A stretch of DNA of 64,000 nt from Pseudochrobactrum sp. sp1633 (GTDB lineage Bacteria > Pseudomonadota > Alphaproteobacteria > Rhizobiales > Rhizobiaceae), in assembly GCF_030376605.1 (NCBI RefSeq), contig NZ_JARRAE010000002.1, forward strand, positions 1-64,000, read 5' to 3'. The notes beneath the pieces were generated by a model that had not been told where the DNA came from, did not search any database, and saw nothing but the letters and a program-made list of their open reading frames with translations. How positions within the stretch are numbered: the first letter of the stretch is position 1; every line of letters starts with the position of its first letter. Of this stretch, positions 17,300 through 26,390 are shown in pieces. The position numbers were made by a program, and so were the translations under genes.

Positions 17300-19240
17300 C
17301 GTAAAGTCAGCACCCTCCTGCTGTTCACTGCGCTGCTGCCTGCGATGGCGGCATCGCCTGCGCATGCTTTTGAGCTCTTTGGCATAAAACTCTGGGGTAA
17401 GGACAAGGCTGAGAATGCCGATGATGTCATTGCCGAACCGAAGCGTTACAGCGTTGAAGTTAAGTCCGACGGTAACCGTACGAATAAAGACGGCAGCGCT
17501 GCAGATGTAGACAGCCTTATTAAAGGCGCTTCAAGACTGATCGCCGATGAGGAAAAAGCAGCGTCGGGTTCCGGCGGGCTGCTTGCTAAGGCACGCGGTG
17601 ATTACCGACGTATTCTGATGGCGCTTTATGGTGAAGGCCGCTATGGCGGCACAATCAGCATTCAGGTTGATGGTCAGGAGGCAGCTAATCTGCCGCCGGA
17701 CACGCAGTTGCCCGATACATCGAAAATTGTCATCAGTGTTGATCCGGGCCCGCAGTTCCTGTTTGCGCGCGCCAGTATCAATGAACTGGCGCCGCCAACC
17801 GATGATCGCCGCGATCAGGTGCAATCCCCTGAAAAAGCCGGTTTCAAAAGCGGTGAACTTGCTAAATCCGGTGCGATCCTGAAAGCAGAGCGACTGGCCG
17901 TTGAGGCATGGCGCCAGCAGGGTTACGCCAAGGCGAAAGTAACCCGCGAAGATATCGTTGCGGACCATGAAGGCAATGTGGTGAATGCGGATATCACGCT
18001 GGAGCCTGGTCAGGTCGCGCATTACGGCCCTGTTAAAGTGCAGGGCACAGCCCGCATGGATCCGGAATTCGTCGCCTATATGACGGATTTGAAGCCGGGT
18101 CAGGAATATGATCCGGATGATATTGAGCGTGCACGCCGCCGTTTGGCGCGTATGGATGTTTTCCGCTCAACCTCCATTCAGGAAGCACAGGAAATTAGTC
18201 GTGACGGCATTTTGCCGATTGATCTGATTGTTCAGGAGCGCAAGCCGCGCCGTTTTGGTTTTGGTGGCAGTTACTCGACGCTGGACGGCGCAGGGGTGGA
18301 AGCCTTCTGGATGCATCGTAACCTGTTTGGCAAGGCGGAGCGTCTGCGTTTTGATGCTAAAGTGAGCGGGATCGGCGGGTCGCAGGATAATTCCTATGAT
18401 CCGAAGAACTTCACCTATCTGCTTGGCACCACATTCACCAAGCCGGGCGTGTTTACACCGGATACGGATTTTGTTTCATCTCTGAACGGTAAGCGTGAAG
18501 TGCTGGACAATTATACCGAGACTTCGGTGAATGGTCAGGCAGGCTTCACGCATATCTTCAATGAGGATCTGAGTGGCCGTGTATTCGCCAATGTCTCCCG
18601 TGCGCAGTTTGACGACGACTATTACGGCAAGCGCCAGTTCTTCACAGTGGGGATGCTGGGCGGCATTTTGCTGGATAAGCGTGACAATAAAACCAATGCC
18701 ACCTCCGGTTATTATGCCGAAGGTGTTGTTGAGCCGTTTTATGAAATCAAGAATGGCAGCTTCTCAACCAAATTTACCGCAGAAGGCCGTGGCTATTACG
18801 GCTTTGGCGAGGATAACCGCGTTGTGCTGGCCGGTCGCGTTAAAGTCGGATCGATTGTCGGCGCAGATATGAGCGATCTTCCGCCGGATAAAGTGTTCTT
18901 TGCCGGTGGTGGCGGATCGGTGCGCGGTTATGCCTATCGCAGTATCGGGGTTAAAAAGCCGGGTGATGTTGTCATCGGCGGTCGCTCGCTGATGGAAATG
19001 TCCGGTGAAGTACGCACTAAAGTTACGGATAGTATCGGTGTGGTCGGGTTTGTAGACGGAGGATATGTCGGGGAAGAATCTTATCCTGACTTTGCGGAGG
19101 ATTTGCGTTTGGGAGCAGGTGCGGGCTTGCGTTATGATACGAGCCTCGGGCCAATCCGTTTCGATGTTGCCGTACCGCTGAACCGCAGTAAAGGTGACTC
19201 AAGTTTTGCATTCTATGTCGGCATAGGACAGGCGTTTTGA
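17297..19240 (+). CDS. tamA: Translocation and assembly module outer-membrane subunit TamA
   Basis: A predicted 647-residue Omp85-family protein that works with TamB to insert or move material at the outer membrane. From the proposed ATC start the sequence is a normal signal peptide (RKVSTLLLFTALLPAMAASP, cleaved after AHA). POTRA-like domains follow to about residue 310, then a 16-strand-type barrel with the surface-antigen signature ending RFDVAVPLNRSK and the C-terminal aromatic AF. The loop motif VRGY (GGGSVRGYAYRSIG) is the Omp85 lid-lock element. If translation began at the first ATG (17345), 16 residues including the charged n-region would be lost and export should fail. The gene overlaps tamB by four bases. 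Confidence 0.9.
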   Translation: MRKVSTLLLFTALLPAMAASPAHAFELFGIKLWGKDKAENADDVIAEPKRYSVEVKSDGNRTNKDGSAADVDSLIKGASRLIADEEKAASGSGGLLAKARGDYRRILMALYGEGRYGGTISIQVDGQEAANLPPDTQLPDTSKIVISVDPGPQFLFARASINELAPPTDDRRDQVQSPEKAGFKSGELAKSGAILKAERLAVEAWRQQGYAKAKVTREDIVADHEGNVVNADITLEPGQVAHYGPVKVQGTARMDPEFVAYMTDLKPGQEYDPDDIERARRRLARMDVFRSTSIQEAQEISRDGILPIDLIVQERKPRRFGFGGSYSTLDGAGVEAFWMHRNLFGKAERLRFDAKVSGIGGSQDNSYDPKNFTYLLGTTFTKPGVFTPDTDFVSSLNGKREVLDNYTETSVNGQAGFTHIFNEDLSGRVFANVSRAQFDDDYYGKRQFFTVGMLGGILLDKRDNKTNATSGYYAEGVVEPFYEIKNGSFSTKFTAEGRGYYGFGEDNRVVLAGRVKVGSIVGADMSDLPPDKVFFAGGGGSVRGYAYRSIGVKKPGDVVIGGRSLMEMSGEVRTKVTDSIGVVGFVDGGYVGEESYPDFAEDLRLGAGAGLRYDTSLGPIRFDVAVPLNRSKGDSSFAFYVGIGQAF

Positions 19241-22200
19241 ACCGTTTTCTGAGCTTTGTAGCCACTTTCTTTATTATTCTGCCGCTCGGTATTTATATCG
19301 GGGCATCGCTGCTGCCTCAGGGAACGGATGGCGTAACCACGCCTGCAACTGGCCAGAGCAATCCTCCTGCTTCGCAACCACAGACCGCACAGGCTGACAC
19401 TCCTGTTTCCACGCAGGAAGCCGAAGAGGAGAAGTCCTACTTCCTGTCCTTTGTTGAAGAAAAACTGTCTGGCCCGAACCGTAAGATCAGCATTTCCGGT
19501 ATTGAAGGCGTTTTGTCTTCTGAGGCAAAAGTCGGTTCGATCACTGTTGCTGACCGTGAAGGCGTGTGGCTGCGTATCAAGGATGCCCAGCTTGTCTGGA
19601 GCCGCCTGGCACTGCTGCGCGGTCGCCTGAGTGTCGATACGCTCTCCGCTAAGGAAGTCGAATTTATCCGTACACCACTGCCGGATGAAAGCCTGCCGTC
19701 ACCGGAAGCCGGTGGTTTTGCTCTGCCGGAACTGCCGCTGGCAATTTTGCTGGGTGAATTGGATATTGAACGCCTGAAATTTGGCCAGCAGGTTTTCGGC
19801 CTTGCATCGGAAGTGGCGCTCAAGGGCAATCTGACATTGCAGGACGGCTCGCTGCAATCGCTGTTTGATATTCAGCGTCTGGATGGTCCGGGCGGGACAA
19901 TGAAGCTGAAGGCGAATTATGCCAATGCGGATCAGAACCTTGATCTGGATATGCGCCTTTCGGAACCGGCTAACGGTATTGCTGCAAATCTTTTGAATAT
20001 TGAGGGTAAGCCGCCGGTAGAACTGGCTCTGACTGGCGCGGGCAAGCTTGATGATCTGAAAATTGATCTGAAACTTGATGCGGACAGCCAGCGTATTCTG
20101 ACCGGCCTTTTGACCCTCAATCGCAATGCTGACGGCACTGTGACCGGTCGTGTATTTAATGCCGATGTCAAAGGTCCGATTGCTGCCCTTGTACCGGAAA
20201 AATTCCGCGATTTCTTTGGCGCAACCTCCAGCCTTGCAGCCAATGGTCTGATCAAGGATGGCGGTGGATTCCGTCTGGATAATTTTAACCTCAGCAATGC
20301 CGCGCTGAAAGTTCAGGCTAAAGCTGAAACGGCCAATGATGGTTTTCTGACGCGCCTCAATGTTGATGCGCTGATTGCCGATCAGGAAAAAGGCCGTGTG
20401 CTTTTGCCGGTCAGTGGCGGTAAAACATCTTTGGCTTCCGCTCATCTGACGCTGGATTACGGTGATCGTCAAAGCGGAGACTGGACCGGTAAGTTGCAGA
20501 TTGACGGTTTGCAGGCCGGAGATTTTTCTGCGCAGCAGACAGTGCTGGATATGGGCGGCGCGGCAGAAAACTTGCAGGATGCACAAAACCGTCTTGTCGG
20601 CTTCAATGTGACAGGCGCCGTTACCGGTATCAGTGCAAAGCAGCCTGAAGTAGCGCAGGCGCTGGGTGATCGTTTTGATCTGGCCGTTCTGGGGCAGTGG
20701 CGTGCAGGCACACCCGTGCAGCTTGAAAAGGTGCAGCTCACCGGCAATGGCCTGAGTGCAGCTTTAAAGGGGGCGATTGATAAGTTTATTTATACCGGCG
20801 ATATTGAGTTGCAGGCAAACAGCCTCATGCCGTTTTCGGCGCTGGCTGACCGCTCGCTTGCCGGTAGTCTTGACCTTAAAGCGCAAGGTACTGTGGCGCT
20901 TCTGACCGGTGGCTTTGATCTGGCACTGGACGGTACTGCTGAAAATATCAAAACCGGTACGGATATTGCTGACCGCATTATCAATGGCCGCTCTACTTTG
21001 AGCGGCGGTTTGGCGCGCTCGGAAAACGGCTTTACGGCACGCCAGTTCCGTATTGGTAATAATGCCAATGCAGTGACTGCAAATGGTACATTCTCCAGCA
21101 AAGACGCTGATTTTGATTTCGGCGTGGAGCTTGGTGATATTGCTGATCTGTCTGAAAAAGCCTCGGGGCCATTGTCGCTCAAGGGCAGCGCTCGCGGAAC
21201 GGACAGTCGTATTGCTCTGGCAGCCCGCGCCTCTGTGCCTTCCGGCTCGCTTGAAGGGCGCAAGCTCAATGATGGCCTGCTTGATTTTAACGCAGTGCTG
21301 GACGGTTCCGATCCGAAGCTTGCTCCGTCTTTGAGCGGCGGTTTCACCGGCGGCGCATTCCTTGGTGGTGAAAAGCTTGATCTCTCCGGCAATATTGCGC
21401 TGGATGAACAGGGTAAGCGCCTGAGCGACCTGAGCTTTGTTGCCGGTGGAACGCGTGTCAGCGGCGATCTGAACCTTGCGGATAAAAATCTGATCGCCGG
21501 TCGTTTGAAAGTGGATGCACCGGATATCTCGACTGCGGCTGCTCTGTTCCTTGCCAAAGCAACCGGCAGCGTGAACGCGGATATTGATCTGTCCTATGAA
21601 AATGATCGTCAGAATGCGGTGGTTAAAGCAGATATCCGTAATCTGAATGTTGAAGGCAATGTGGTTGGTCAGGCCGATATTAATGCGACGCTGGCCGATT
21701 TGTTCAACGTGCCAGTTGTTGACGGTACGGTTAAAGCGCAGACAATTCGCGTCGGTACGTTTGAAATTAACAGTGTAGATGCCACTGCACAGGCCGATGG
21801 CAGCAAAACAGTTTTTCAGGCTGCGACTGATCTTAAAATCGGCACAAAAGTTAAAGTTGAAGGCGCACTTGAGCCGAAAGACGGCGGTCTGCTGCTGTCT
21901 CTCGCCAATGCTGATCTGCGTCAGGGCGCTATGGTTGCTCGGCTGGCACAACCGGCCTCTTTGGCACTCAAAGGCAGCGATGTCAGCTTTAACAATATTA
22001 TCATGCAGGTCGGCGATGGTCGTCTGAGCTTGAATGGTGCTTTGGCTGAGCGCTTCGATCTGGATGTGACACTGAATAATCTGCCACTGTCTGTTGCGAA
22101 CAGCATTCAGCCGGAACTGGGGCTTGGCGGCATCATCAATGGTCAGGCCAAGGTTACAGGATCGCGGACACAGCCTGATGTGAATTTCGATATCAATGCC

Positions 22201-24006
22201 CGTGACGTGATTGCCCGCCAAACCCGTGAAATGGGGATCGGAGCACTGAATGCTACAGCCAAAGGTGCATCGAGCCAGAACCGTCTGAAAGTGGACAGCC
22301 GCATTACCGGCGGTAATGGTCTTGATACACGTATCAATGGTTTTGTGCCGCTGGGCACGGATAAATCGGCCGGTGCGCTGGATGTGAATGTCGAGCTGGC
22401 AAATCTGCCGCTGGCCTTGCTCAATGGTGTGGTCAAAGATCAGAATCTGGGTGGTAATGTCACAGGCACGGCCAAAGTCACCGGCGCTCTGACCAATCCT
22501 GCCGCCGAGTTCAATCTGAACGGACGCGCGCTGAGCGCAAAGCCTTTGGCTGAAAGCGGCCTTGCGCCGCTGAACCTGAAAGCCGCTGGCCGCTATGGCG
22601 ATAAGATTGTCAATATCAGTTCACTGGCGATTGATGGTCCGCAAAATCTGAGCGTAACAGCGCAGGGGCGTGTGCCTCTGGCTGGCAGCGGTCTGGGCAT
22701 TGATGTGACAGGACAGATTCCGCTGGCACTTGCCAATCGTTTTCTGGCTGACCGCGGTGCGCAGGCAACCGGCACACTGGCCGTGACAGCCAATGTCAGT
22801 GGTGCGTTCGACAATCCGCAAATCCGCGGCATGTTCTCGACAAGCGGCGCACAGATGGTGGATCCTGAAACCAATATCCGCCTCAATAATATTACCATCA
22901 ATGGCAGCATGGATGGTCAGACAATTCGTCTGCGTAATGCGAGTGCTGCTTTGTCAACTGGCGGTTCGATCAATGCGGACGGTACGATTTCGATCAACGC
23001 AGCGCAGAATTTCCCTGCGGATTTGCGGATCAATTTTGACAAGGCCCGCTATGCTGACGGTTCAATGGTGGTGGCAACCATTAATGGCGGCCTGACAATC
23101 ACCGGTGCCTTGATGCGTGATCCGCTGATTGCCGGTAAGATTGAAATTGAGCGTGCTGAAATCACCGTGCCGGAAAGCATGGGCGGCGGCGGCGCCAATA
23201 TTGATGTGCGTCATGTCAATACACCGGCATCTGTGCTGATGACTTTGCAGCGTGCCAAGGTTGAAACCCGCGCCAAGGGTTCAGCGCCTGTGCCGACATC
23301 CCGCCCTACTGTGCCGCAACTGGATGTGCGTGTGATTGCGCCAAACCAGATTTTTGTGCGTGGCCGTGGTCTGGATACGGAGCTGGGCGGCGCGGTGCGT
23401 CTGACCGGCCCTGTGACCAATGTGCGTCCGGTCGGGGCTTTTGAGCTGCTGCGTGGTCGTCTGGATATTCTGACCCAGCGTGTGACTTTTGATGAAGGGC
23501 GCGTCACCCTGATCGGTGATATGAACCCGCAGCTTTATTTCGTTGCCCGTACAGATGGCGGCGATATTACAGTGCTGGTGACTGTGCAGGGTACGGTGGA
23601 TAACCCGGATATCAAATTCTCTTCGGAGCCGGAATTGCCGCAGGATGAAGTTCTGGCACGCCTGATCTTCAAGCGCTCAATCTCGGAACTGTCTCCTTTC
23701 CAGATTGCACAGCTTGCCGCTGCGGCAGCTGAACTGGCTGGCGGTAAAAACGCCAATCTGCTGGGCGCTCTGCGTCAGGGCGTGGGGCTGGATGATCTCG
23801 ATGTTGTGACCGACAGCAAGGGCAATGCAGCGGTGCGTGCAGGTAGCTATATCCGTGATAATATTTATCTCGGCGTGGAGGCCAGCGGTTCTAATGGTAC
23901 CAAGGGAACAATCAACCTCGATATTACGCGGAACCTCAAAGCCAAAGGCTCTGTCGGCACGAATGGTGATTCCGGTATGGGTGTGTTCTACGAAAAAGAT
24001 TACTGA
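19237..24006 (+). CDS. tamB: Translocation and assembly module inner-membrane subunit TamB
   Basis: A 1589-residue AsmA-like bridge protein spanning the periplasm from the inner membrane to TamA. Members of this family form a long hydrophobic beta-taco groove and are implicated in phospholipid transport and outer-membrane protein assembly. An N-terminal anchor (FLSFVATFFIILPLGIYIG) starts from a TTG that overlaps the tamA stop. The body is a long series of beta-repeat segments. The C-terminal 300 residues form the conserved DUF490/TamB domain (FELLRGRLDILTQRVTFDEG; DEVLARLIFKRSISELSPFQ; GSVGTNGDSGMGVFYEKDY). Length is within the family range. Codon use matches its neighbours. It forms an operon with tamA and is followed by a terminator. 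Confidence 0.96.
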   Translation: MNRFLSFVATFFIILPLGIYIGASLLPQGTDGVTTPATGQSNPPASQPQTAQADTPVSTQEAEEEKSYFLSFVEEKLSGPNRKISISGIEGVLSSEAKVGSITVADREGVWLRIKDAQLVWSRLALLRGRLSVDTLSAKEVEFIRTPLPDESLPSPEAGGFALPELPLAILLGELDIERLKFGQQVFGLASEVALKGNLTLQDGSLQSLFDIQRLDGPGGTMKLKANYANADQNLDLDMRLSEPANGIAANLLNIEGKPPVELALTGAGKLDDLKIDLKLDADSQRILTGLLTLNRNADGTVTGRVFNADVKGPIAALVPEKFRDFFGATSSLAANGLIKDGGGFRLDNFNLSNAALKVQAKAETANDGFLTRLNVDALIADQEKGRVLLPVSGGKTSLASAHLTLDYGDRQSGDWTGKLQIDGLQAGDFSAQQTVLDMGGAAENLQDAQNRLVGFNVTGAVTGISAKQPEVAQALGDRFDLAVLGQWRAGTPVQLEKVQLTGNGLSAALKGAIDKFIYTGDIELQANSLMPFSALADRSLAGSLDLKAQGTVALLTGGFDLALDGTAENIKTGTDIADRIINGRSTLSGGLARSENGFTARQFRIGNNANAVTANGTFSSKDADFDFGVELGDIADLSEKASGPLSLKGSARGTDSRIALAARASVPSGSLEGRKLNDGLLDFNAVLDGSDPKLAPSLSGGFTGGAFLGGEKLDLSGNIALDEQGKRLSDLSFVAGGTRVSGDLNLADKNLIAGRLKVDAPDISTAAALFLAKATGSVNADIDLSYENDRQNAVVKADIRNLNVEGNVVGQADINATLADLFNVPVVDGTVKAQTIRVGTFEINSVDATAQADGSKTVFQAATDLKIGTKVKVEGALEPKDGGLLLSLANADLRQGAMVARLAQPASLALKGSDVSFNNIIMQVGDGRLSLNGALAERFDLDVTLNNLPLSVANSIQPELGLGGIINGQAKVTGSRTQPDVNFDINARDVIARQTREMGIGALNATAKGASSQNRLKVDSRITGGNGLDTRINGFVPLGTDKSAGALDVNVELANLPLALLNGVVKDQNLGGNVTGTAKVTGALTNPAAEFNLNGRALSAKPLAESGLAPLNLKAAGRYGDKIVNISSLAIDGPQNLSVTAQGRVPLAGSGLGIDVTGQIPLALANRFLADRGAQATGTLAVTANVSGAFDNPQIRGMFSTSGAQMVDPETNIRLNNITINGSMDGQTIRLRNASAALSTGGSINADGTISINAAQNFPADLRINFDKARYADGSMVVATINGGLTITGALMRDPLIAGKIEIERAEITVPESMGGGGANIDVRHVNTPASVLMTLQRAKVETRAKGSAPVPTSRPTVPQLDVRVIAPNQIFVRGRGLDTELGGAVRLTGPVTNVRPVGAFELLRGRLDILTQRVTFDEGRVTLIGDMNPQLYFVARTDGGDITVLVTVQGTVDNPDIKFSSEPELPQDEVLARLIFKRSISELSPFQIAQLAAAAAELAGGKNANLLGALRQGVGLDDLDVVTDSKGNAAVRAGSYIRDNIYLGVEASGSNGTKGTINLDITRNLKAKGSVGTNGDSGMGVFYEKDY

Positions 24007-24040
24007 TCCGGCTGACCGTCAGATGCTGACCAAAATTGAG

Positions 24041-24070
24041 AAAACCGGCGCAAATTTGTGCCGGTTTTTT
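24041..24070 (+). terminator. Rho-independent terminator of tamAB
   Basis: AAAACCGGCGCAA pairs with TTGTGCCGGTTTT (one G-T pair) around a two-base loop and runs into T residues, 35 bases after tamB. Confidence 0.9.
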
Positions 24071-24198
24071 GCTTTTCATTGCATTTATAATGTGTGGTGA
24101 TTGTTTATGGTAAATGAAGATCTGGCGAGTTTAATGATTTTTCAACCATGCGGGCGCACAATCCGGAACATATTAAGTTTTGAAGTAACGGATTAATC

Positions 24199-24921
24199 AT
24201 GGCAAAGCAGGGCAATAAACTGAACCGCCGATTTTTTCTGACCGGCGCCGGTGCTTTTGGTTTGGCTGGCGTGGCCGGATGCTCGCAATCTCTGGATCTA
24301 TCGGCCTTTCAGCCGAATATTGATATGTCCTCCACGGGCAGTGTCATGCGGCCGCAAATCAGCGTTGATAAAGGCATCACCAGCAATGAGGTGATGTATG
24401 CGGCGGTACACGAGAATGGTTACGCGCTTCCTGCTATCCCTTATGAAAAAGTACCGAAGCAGTTCCGCCGTCAGATCGTGCCAGACCCGACCGGAGAAGC
24501 TCCGGGCACGATTGTCGTGCGTCTGAATGAGCGTTTTCTTTATCTGGTTATGCCAGGCGGAGAGGCCATGCGCTATGGCATCGGTGTGGGACGTGCAGGC
24601 TTTGAATGGTCAGGACGCGCCAATGTGCAGTATAAAAAGCAATGGCCGCGCTGGACACCACCGCCGGAAATGATCAAGCGTCAGCCGGAACTGGAAAAAT
24701 ACCGCAACGGTCAGGAGCCGGGGCCGACCAATCCGCTTGGCGCCCGTGCGTTTTATATTTTCCGTAATGGGACTGATACAGGATACCGTATTCACGGCAA
24801 TCCTGAATGGTGGTCAATCGGGCAGGCAATGTCTTCCGGCTGCGTGCGTCTGATGAATCAGGATATTATTGACCTTTATGACCGCGTACAGGGCAAAGCA
24901 CCGATTGTTGTGCAGGCCTGA
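24199..24921 (+). CDS. L,D-transpeptidase (YkuD family), Tat-type lipoprotein signal
   Basis: A 240-residue periplasmic enzyme that cross-links peptidoglycan through 3-3 bonds or attaches proteins to it. The N-terminus has a twin-arginine-like element (NRRFFLTG) followed by a lipobox-like VAGC, so it is probably a Tat-exported lipoprotein. The YkuD domain spans residues 90-240. Its catalytic signature, HGN then SSGCVRL with the active Cys, is intact near residues 200-222 (YRIHGNPEWWSIG; MSSGCVRLMNQD). Rhizobiales rely heavily on 3-3 cross-links and carry many such paralogues. The gene stands alone. The ATG at 24199 is the only reasonable start for the signal. Confidence 0.93.
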   Translation: MAKQGNKLNRRFFLTGAGAFGLAGVAGCSQSLDLSAFQPNIDMSSTGSVMRPQISVDKGITSNEVMYAAVHENGYALPAIPYEKVPKQFRRQIVPDPTGEAPGTIVVRLNERFLYLVMPGGEAMRYGIGVGRAGFEWSGRANVQYKKQWPRWTPPPEMIKRQPELEKYRNGQEPGPTNPLGARAFYIFRNGTDTGYRIHGNPEWWSIGQAMSSGCVRLMNQDIIDLYDRVQGKAPIVVQA

Positions 24922-24946
24922 TTACGGGCGTTAGAAAGTTAGAATA

Positions 24947-25056
24947 AAAGCCGCGCTGAGCCAGAGCATTTTTAAATGCTCTGGCTCTTTATTTTACGCA
25001 TTTTCATATGCAAAACCGGTTTTTACTTTTACTGAAAATGCTTTAGCGCGGCTTTT
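24947..25056. repeat. Terminator-like outer stem enclosing two palindromic repeats
   Basis: Outer arms AAAAGCCGCGCT (24947-24958) and AGCGCGGCTTTT (25045-25056) are perfect complements 86 bases apart, between two convergent genes. Inside are a 13-base stem, GAGCCAGAGCATT/AATGCTCTGGCTC (within 24959-24986), and a second element with GCATTTTC (24998-25005) and GAAAATGC (25034-25041) around an AAAACCGGTTTT palindrome. The second element resembles a common short Rhizobiales intergenic palindrome. The architecture is the same as at 5269-5400. Confidence 0.6.
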
Positions 25057-25092
25057 GCTGTCTTGGGAGGACAGTGGTCAATTCGGTCAGGA

Positions 25093-25287
25093 TCAGCGGA
25101 TAATTTTGCCGGTCACAGTGTTCTGAGCGAACATGAGCATATGGGGCACATCTTTCACTGCTTCTTCAGTCATGCTGAGAAAAGGCAGTTTCTGATGTTG
25201 CTGGATCGGGTTGGGTGCAACAAACATAGCAGCAGTCAACAGAAATGCTGCCATAACACCTAAGCGCTTTTCAGTCTTCGCGTTCAT
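25093..25287 (-). CDS. Small putative exported protein, 64 residues
   Basis: Not recognised. The N-terminus MNAKTEKRLGV is followed by a hydrophobic stretch (MAAFLLTAAMFVAPN) that could be a signal peptide or single anchor, then a short polar tail ending TVTGKIIR. AGGA lies 7-9 bases before the ATG, a good ribosome-binding site, and the codon pattern is reasonable. It converges on the L,D-transpeptidase gene across the palindromic repeat at 24947-25056. It could equally be a chance frame. Confidence 0.45.
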   Translation of the reverse strand: MNAKTEKRLGVMAAFLLTAAMFVAPNPIQQHQKLPFLSMTEEAVKDVPHMLMFAQNTVTGKIIR

Positions 25288-25307
25288 TTTTTAGTCCTGT
25301 CGGTTTT

Positions 25308-25347
25308 GCCCGAAAATCCGGAGCGCTTCGCTCACCTATTTGGGCGG
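25308..25347. repeat. Small palindromic element
   Basis: GCCCGAAAAT is partly complementary to ATTTGGGC, and the interval holds a GAGCG-CTT-CGCTC mini-hairpin (25321-25333). The composition resembles the short palindromes elsewhere in the window. It lies just before the start of the 64-residue protein gene on the minus strand. Confidence 0.35.
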
Positions 25348-25388
25348 AAATCATGGTAAAGTTATGAAGGCCGGTTAAGACATTCATA

Positions 25389-25895
25389 TCAGTGAAAAAT
25401 TTGGCTCCCTGCCGGTGACAGAACACAGTCAACGGCATAATGCGGGATCGGCAGCAATACCTGATCCAGTTCCGCCATTGTCTGCGCATAGTCCTGCGCG
25501 GCCTTTTTGACCTCTGCAATCCGGCTGCTGCAAACCAGCGCATCAAGACAGGCGTCACGGGTTGTGTCATCGCCGTTTTGCAATGCGGAGATCAGGCCCA
25601 TCAACAGGCATTCTTCACGACAAATATGCATGGAACCATAAGGAAAGGCTTTGAGCTGGCAAGCTGCGCAAAAATGCAGGGTGCGAATGAAATGCGAGAG
25701 CTCTGTTACAGCGCGCTTGGCATTGGTAAGACCAAGCTCCTGCGTGTAAATCGTCCAGGCCATTTCCCAAGGGATAACGGACCCGGTTTCAAAGCCGGAT
25801 GTCCAGTGGCGATAGCCTTCAAGAACCAGCTTTTCAGCCTGCCGCTCGAAATAATGACTGGATGTTTCAAAGAGATTGCTGACCTGCATATTCAT
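25389..25895 (-). CDS. Protein of unknown function with paired cysteines, 168 residues
   Basis: I do not recognise this family. The protein starts MNMQVSNLFETSSHYFERQA, is mostly helical by composition, and has paired Cys motifs in mid-sequence: CAAC within HFCAACQLKAF, then ICREEC about 20 residues later, and two more Cys further on (ACLDALVC). The C-x2-C and C-x3-C pairs could bind a metal or form disulphides. No signal peptide is seen, so it is probably cytosolic. The start at 25895 is set by GGGAGG 6 bases upstream; the open frame extends further 5' to 26066 without a good site. It faces the same way as the copper-handling genes but is separated from them by about 500 bases. Confidence 0.6.
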   Translation of the reverse strand: MNMQVSNLFETSSHYFERQAEKLVLEGYRHWTSGFETGSVIPWEMAWTIYTQELGLTNAKRAVTELSHFIRTLHFCAACQLKAFPYGSMHICREECLLMGLISALQNGDDTTRDACLDALVCSSRIAEVKKAAQDYAQTMAELDQVLLPIPHYAVDCVLSPAGSQIFH

Positions 25896-26390
25896 GATCT
25901 GCCTCCCGCCTGAAAGGGACGGGAAGGGGATATGAAAATACGTCGCGGTTGCGGACGCAAAGGCAGAACCGCCCTCGGGCGGCATAGTGTGTGACCAAAC
26001 ATAGGTCCTCCAATCGAAAGGGTTCAAGGCCCAGACATCAAAGGTTAAATCTCGTGTCACAAACATTCAGGATCATTCACTGAGCGCTCTGACAGGGGGA
26101 ATATGCCGGTGAAACCAGCGGATTGTCAAACCTAAATTACATGGAATATTTAGAAAATCGTTCTTATTTCAATGACTTAGAATTATTCTAGACTATTTTT
26201 GTCATGTTTAATCTTTGAAATAACAAGCTATCTATATGAAACCGTGAAGGTTTTGCGTGATTGTCGCATGAGGCCGGATTACACCGCATTCCGGCCGGAT
26301 CATCACACGATGCGACGTCGCGCCTCACGCAAATTCTGCAATACAGAGCCTGCACAGACCCTGCGTGAGGTGCTTTCTCAGAATCAGCGC
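25896..26390. other. Intergenic region with a nested palindrome
   Basis: About 495 bases between the 168-residue gene and the YcnI-PCuAC gene, both on the minus strand. The left half is an open extension of the 168-residue frame, and 26130-26230 is AT-rich. The right part contains the palindromic element at 26252-26333. A promoter for the 168-residue gene should lie here but none is clear. Confidence 0.35.
26252..26333. repeat. Triple-nested palindromic element
   Basis: Three pairs of perfect arms are nested: TTTGCGTGA (26252-26260) with TCACGCAAA (26325-26333), GTCGCAT (26263-26269) with ATGCGAC (26310-26316), and GGCCGGA (26272-26278) with TCCGGCC (26290-26296). No T-run follows on either strand, so it is not an ordinary terminator. 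It may be a mobile miniature palindrome or a structured RNA. Confidence 0.5.

Noticed and set aside
20764-22221. A 485-codon open frame on the minus strand within tamB
   Set aside because: The plus strand encodes clear TamB sequence throughout; the antisense translation has no motif and odd composition.
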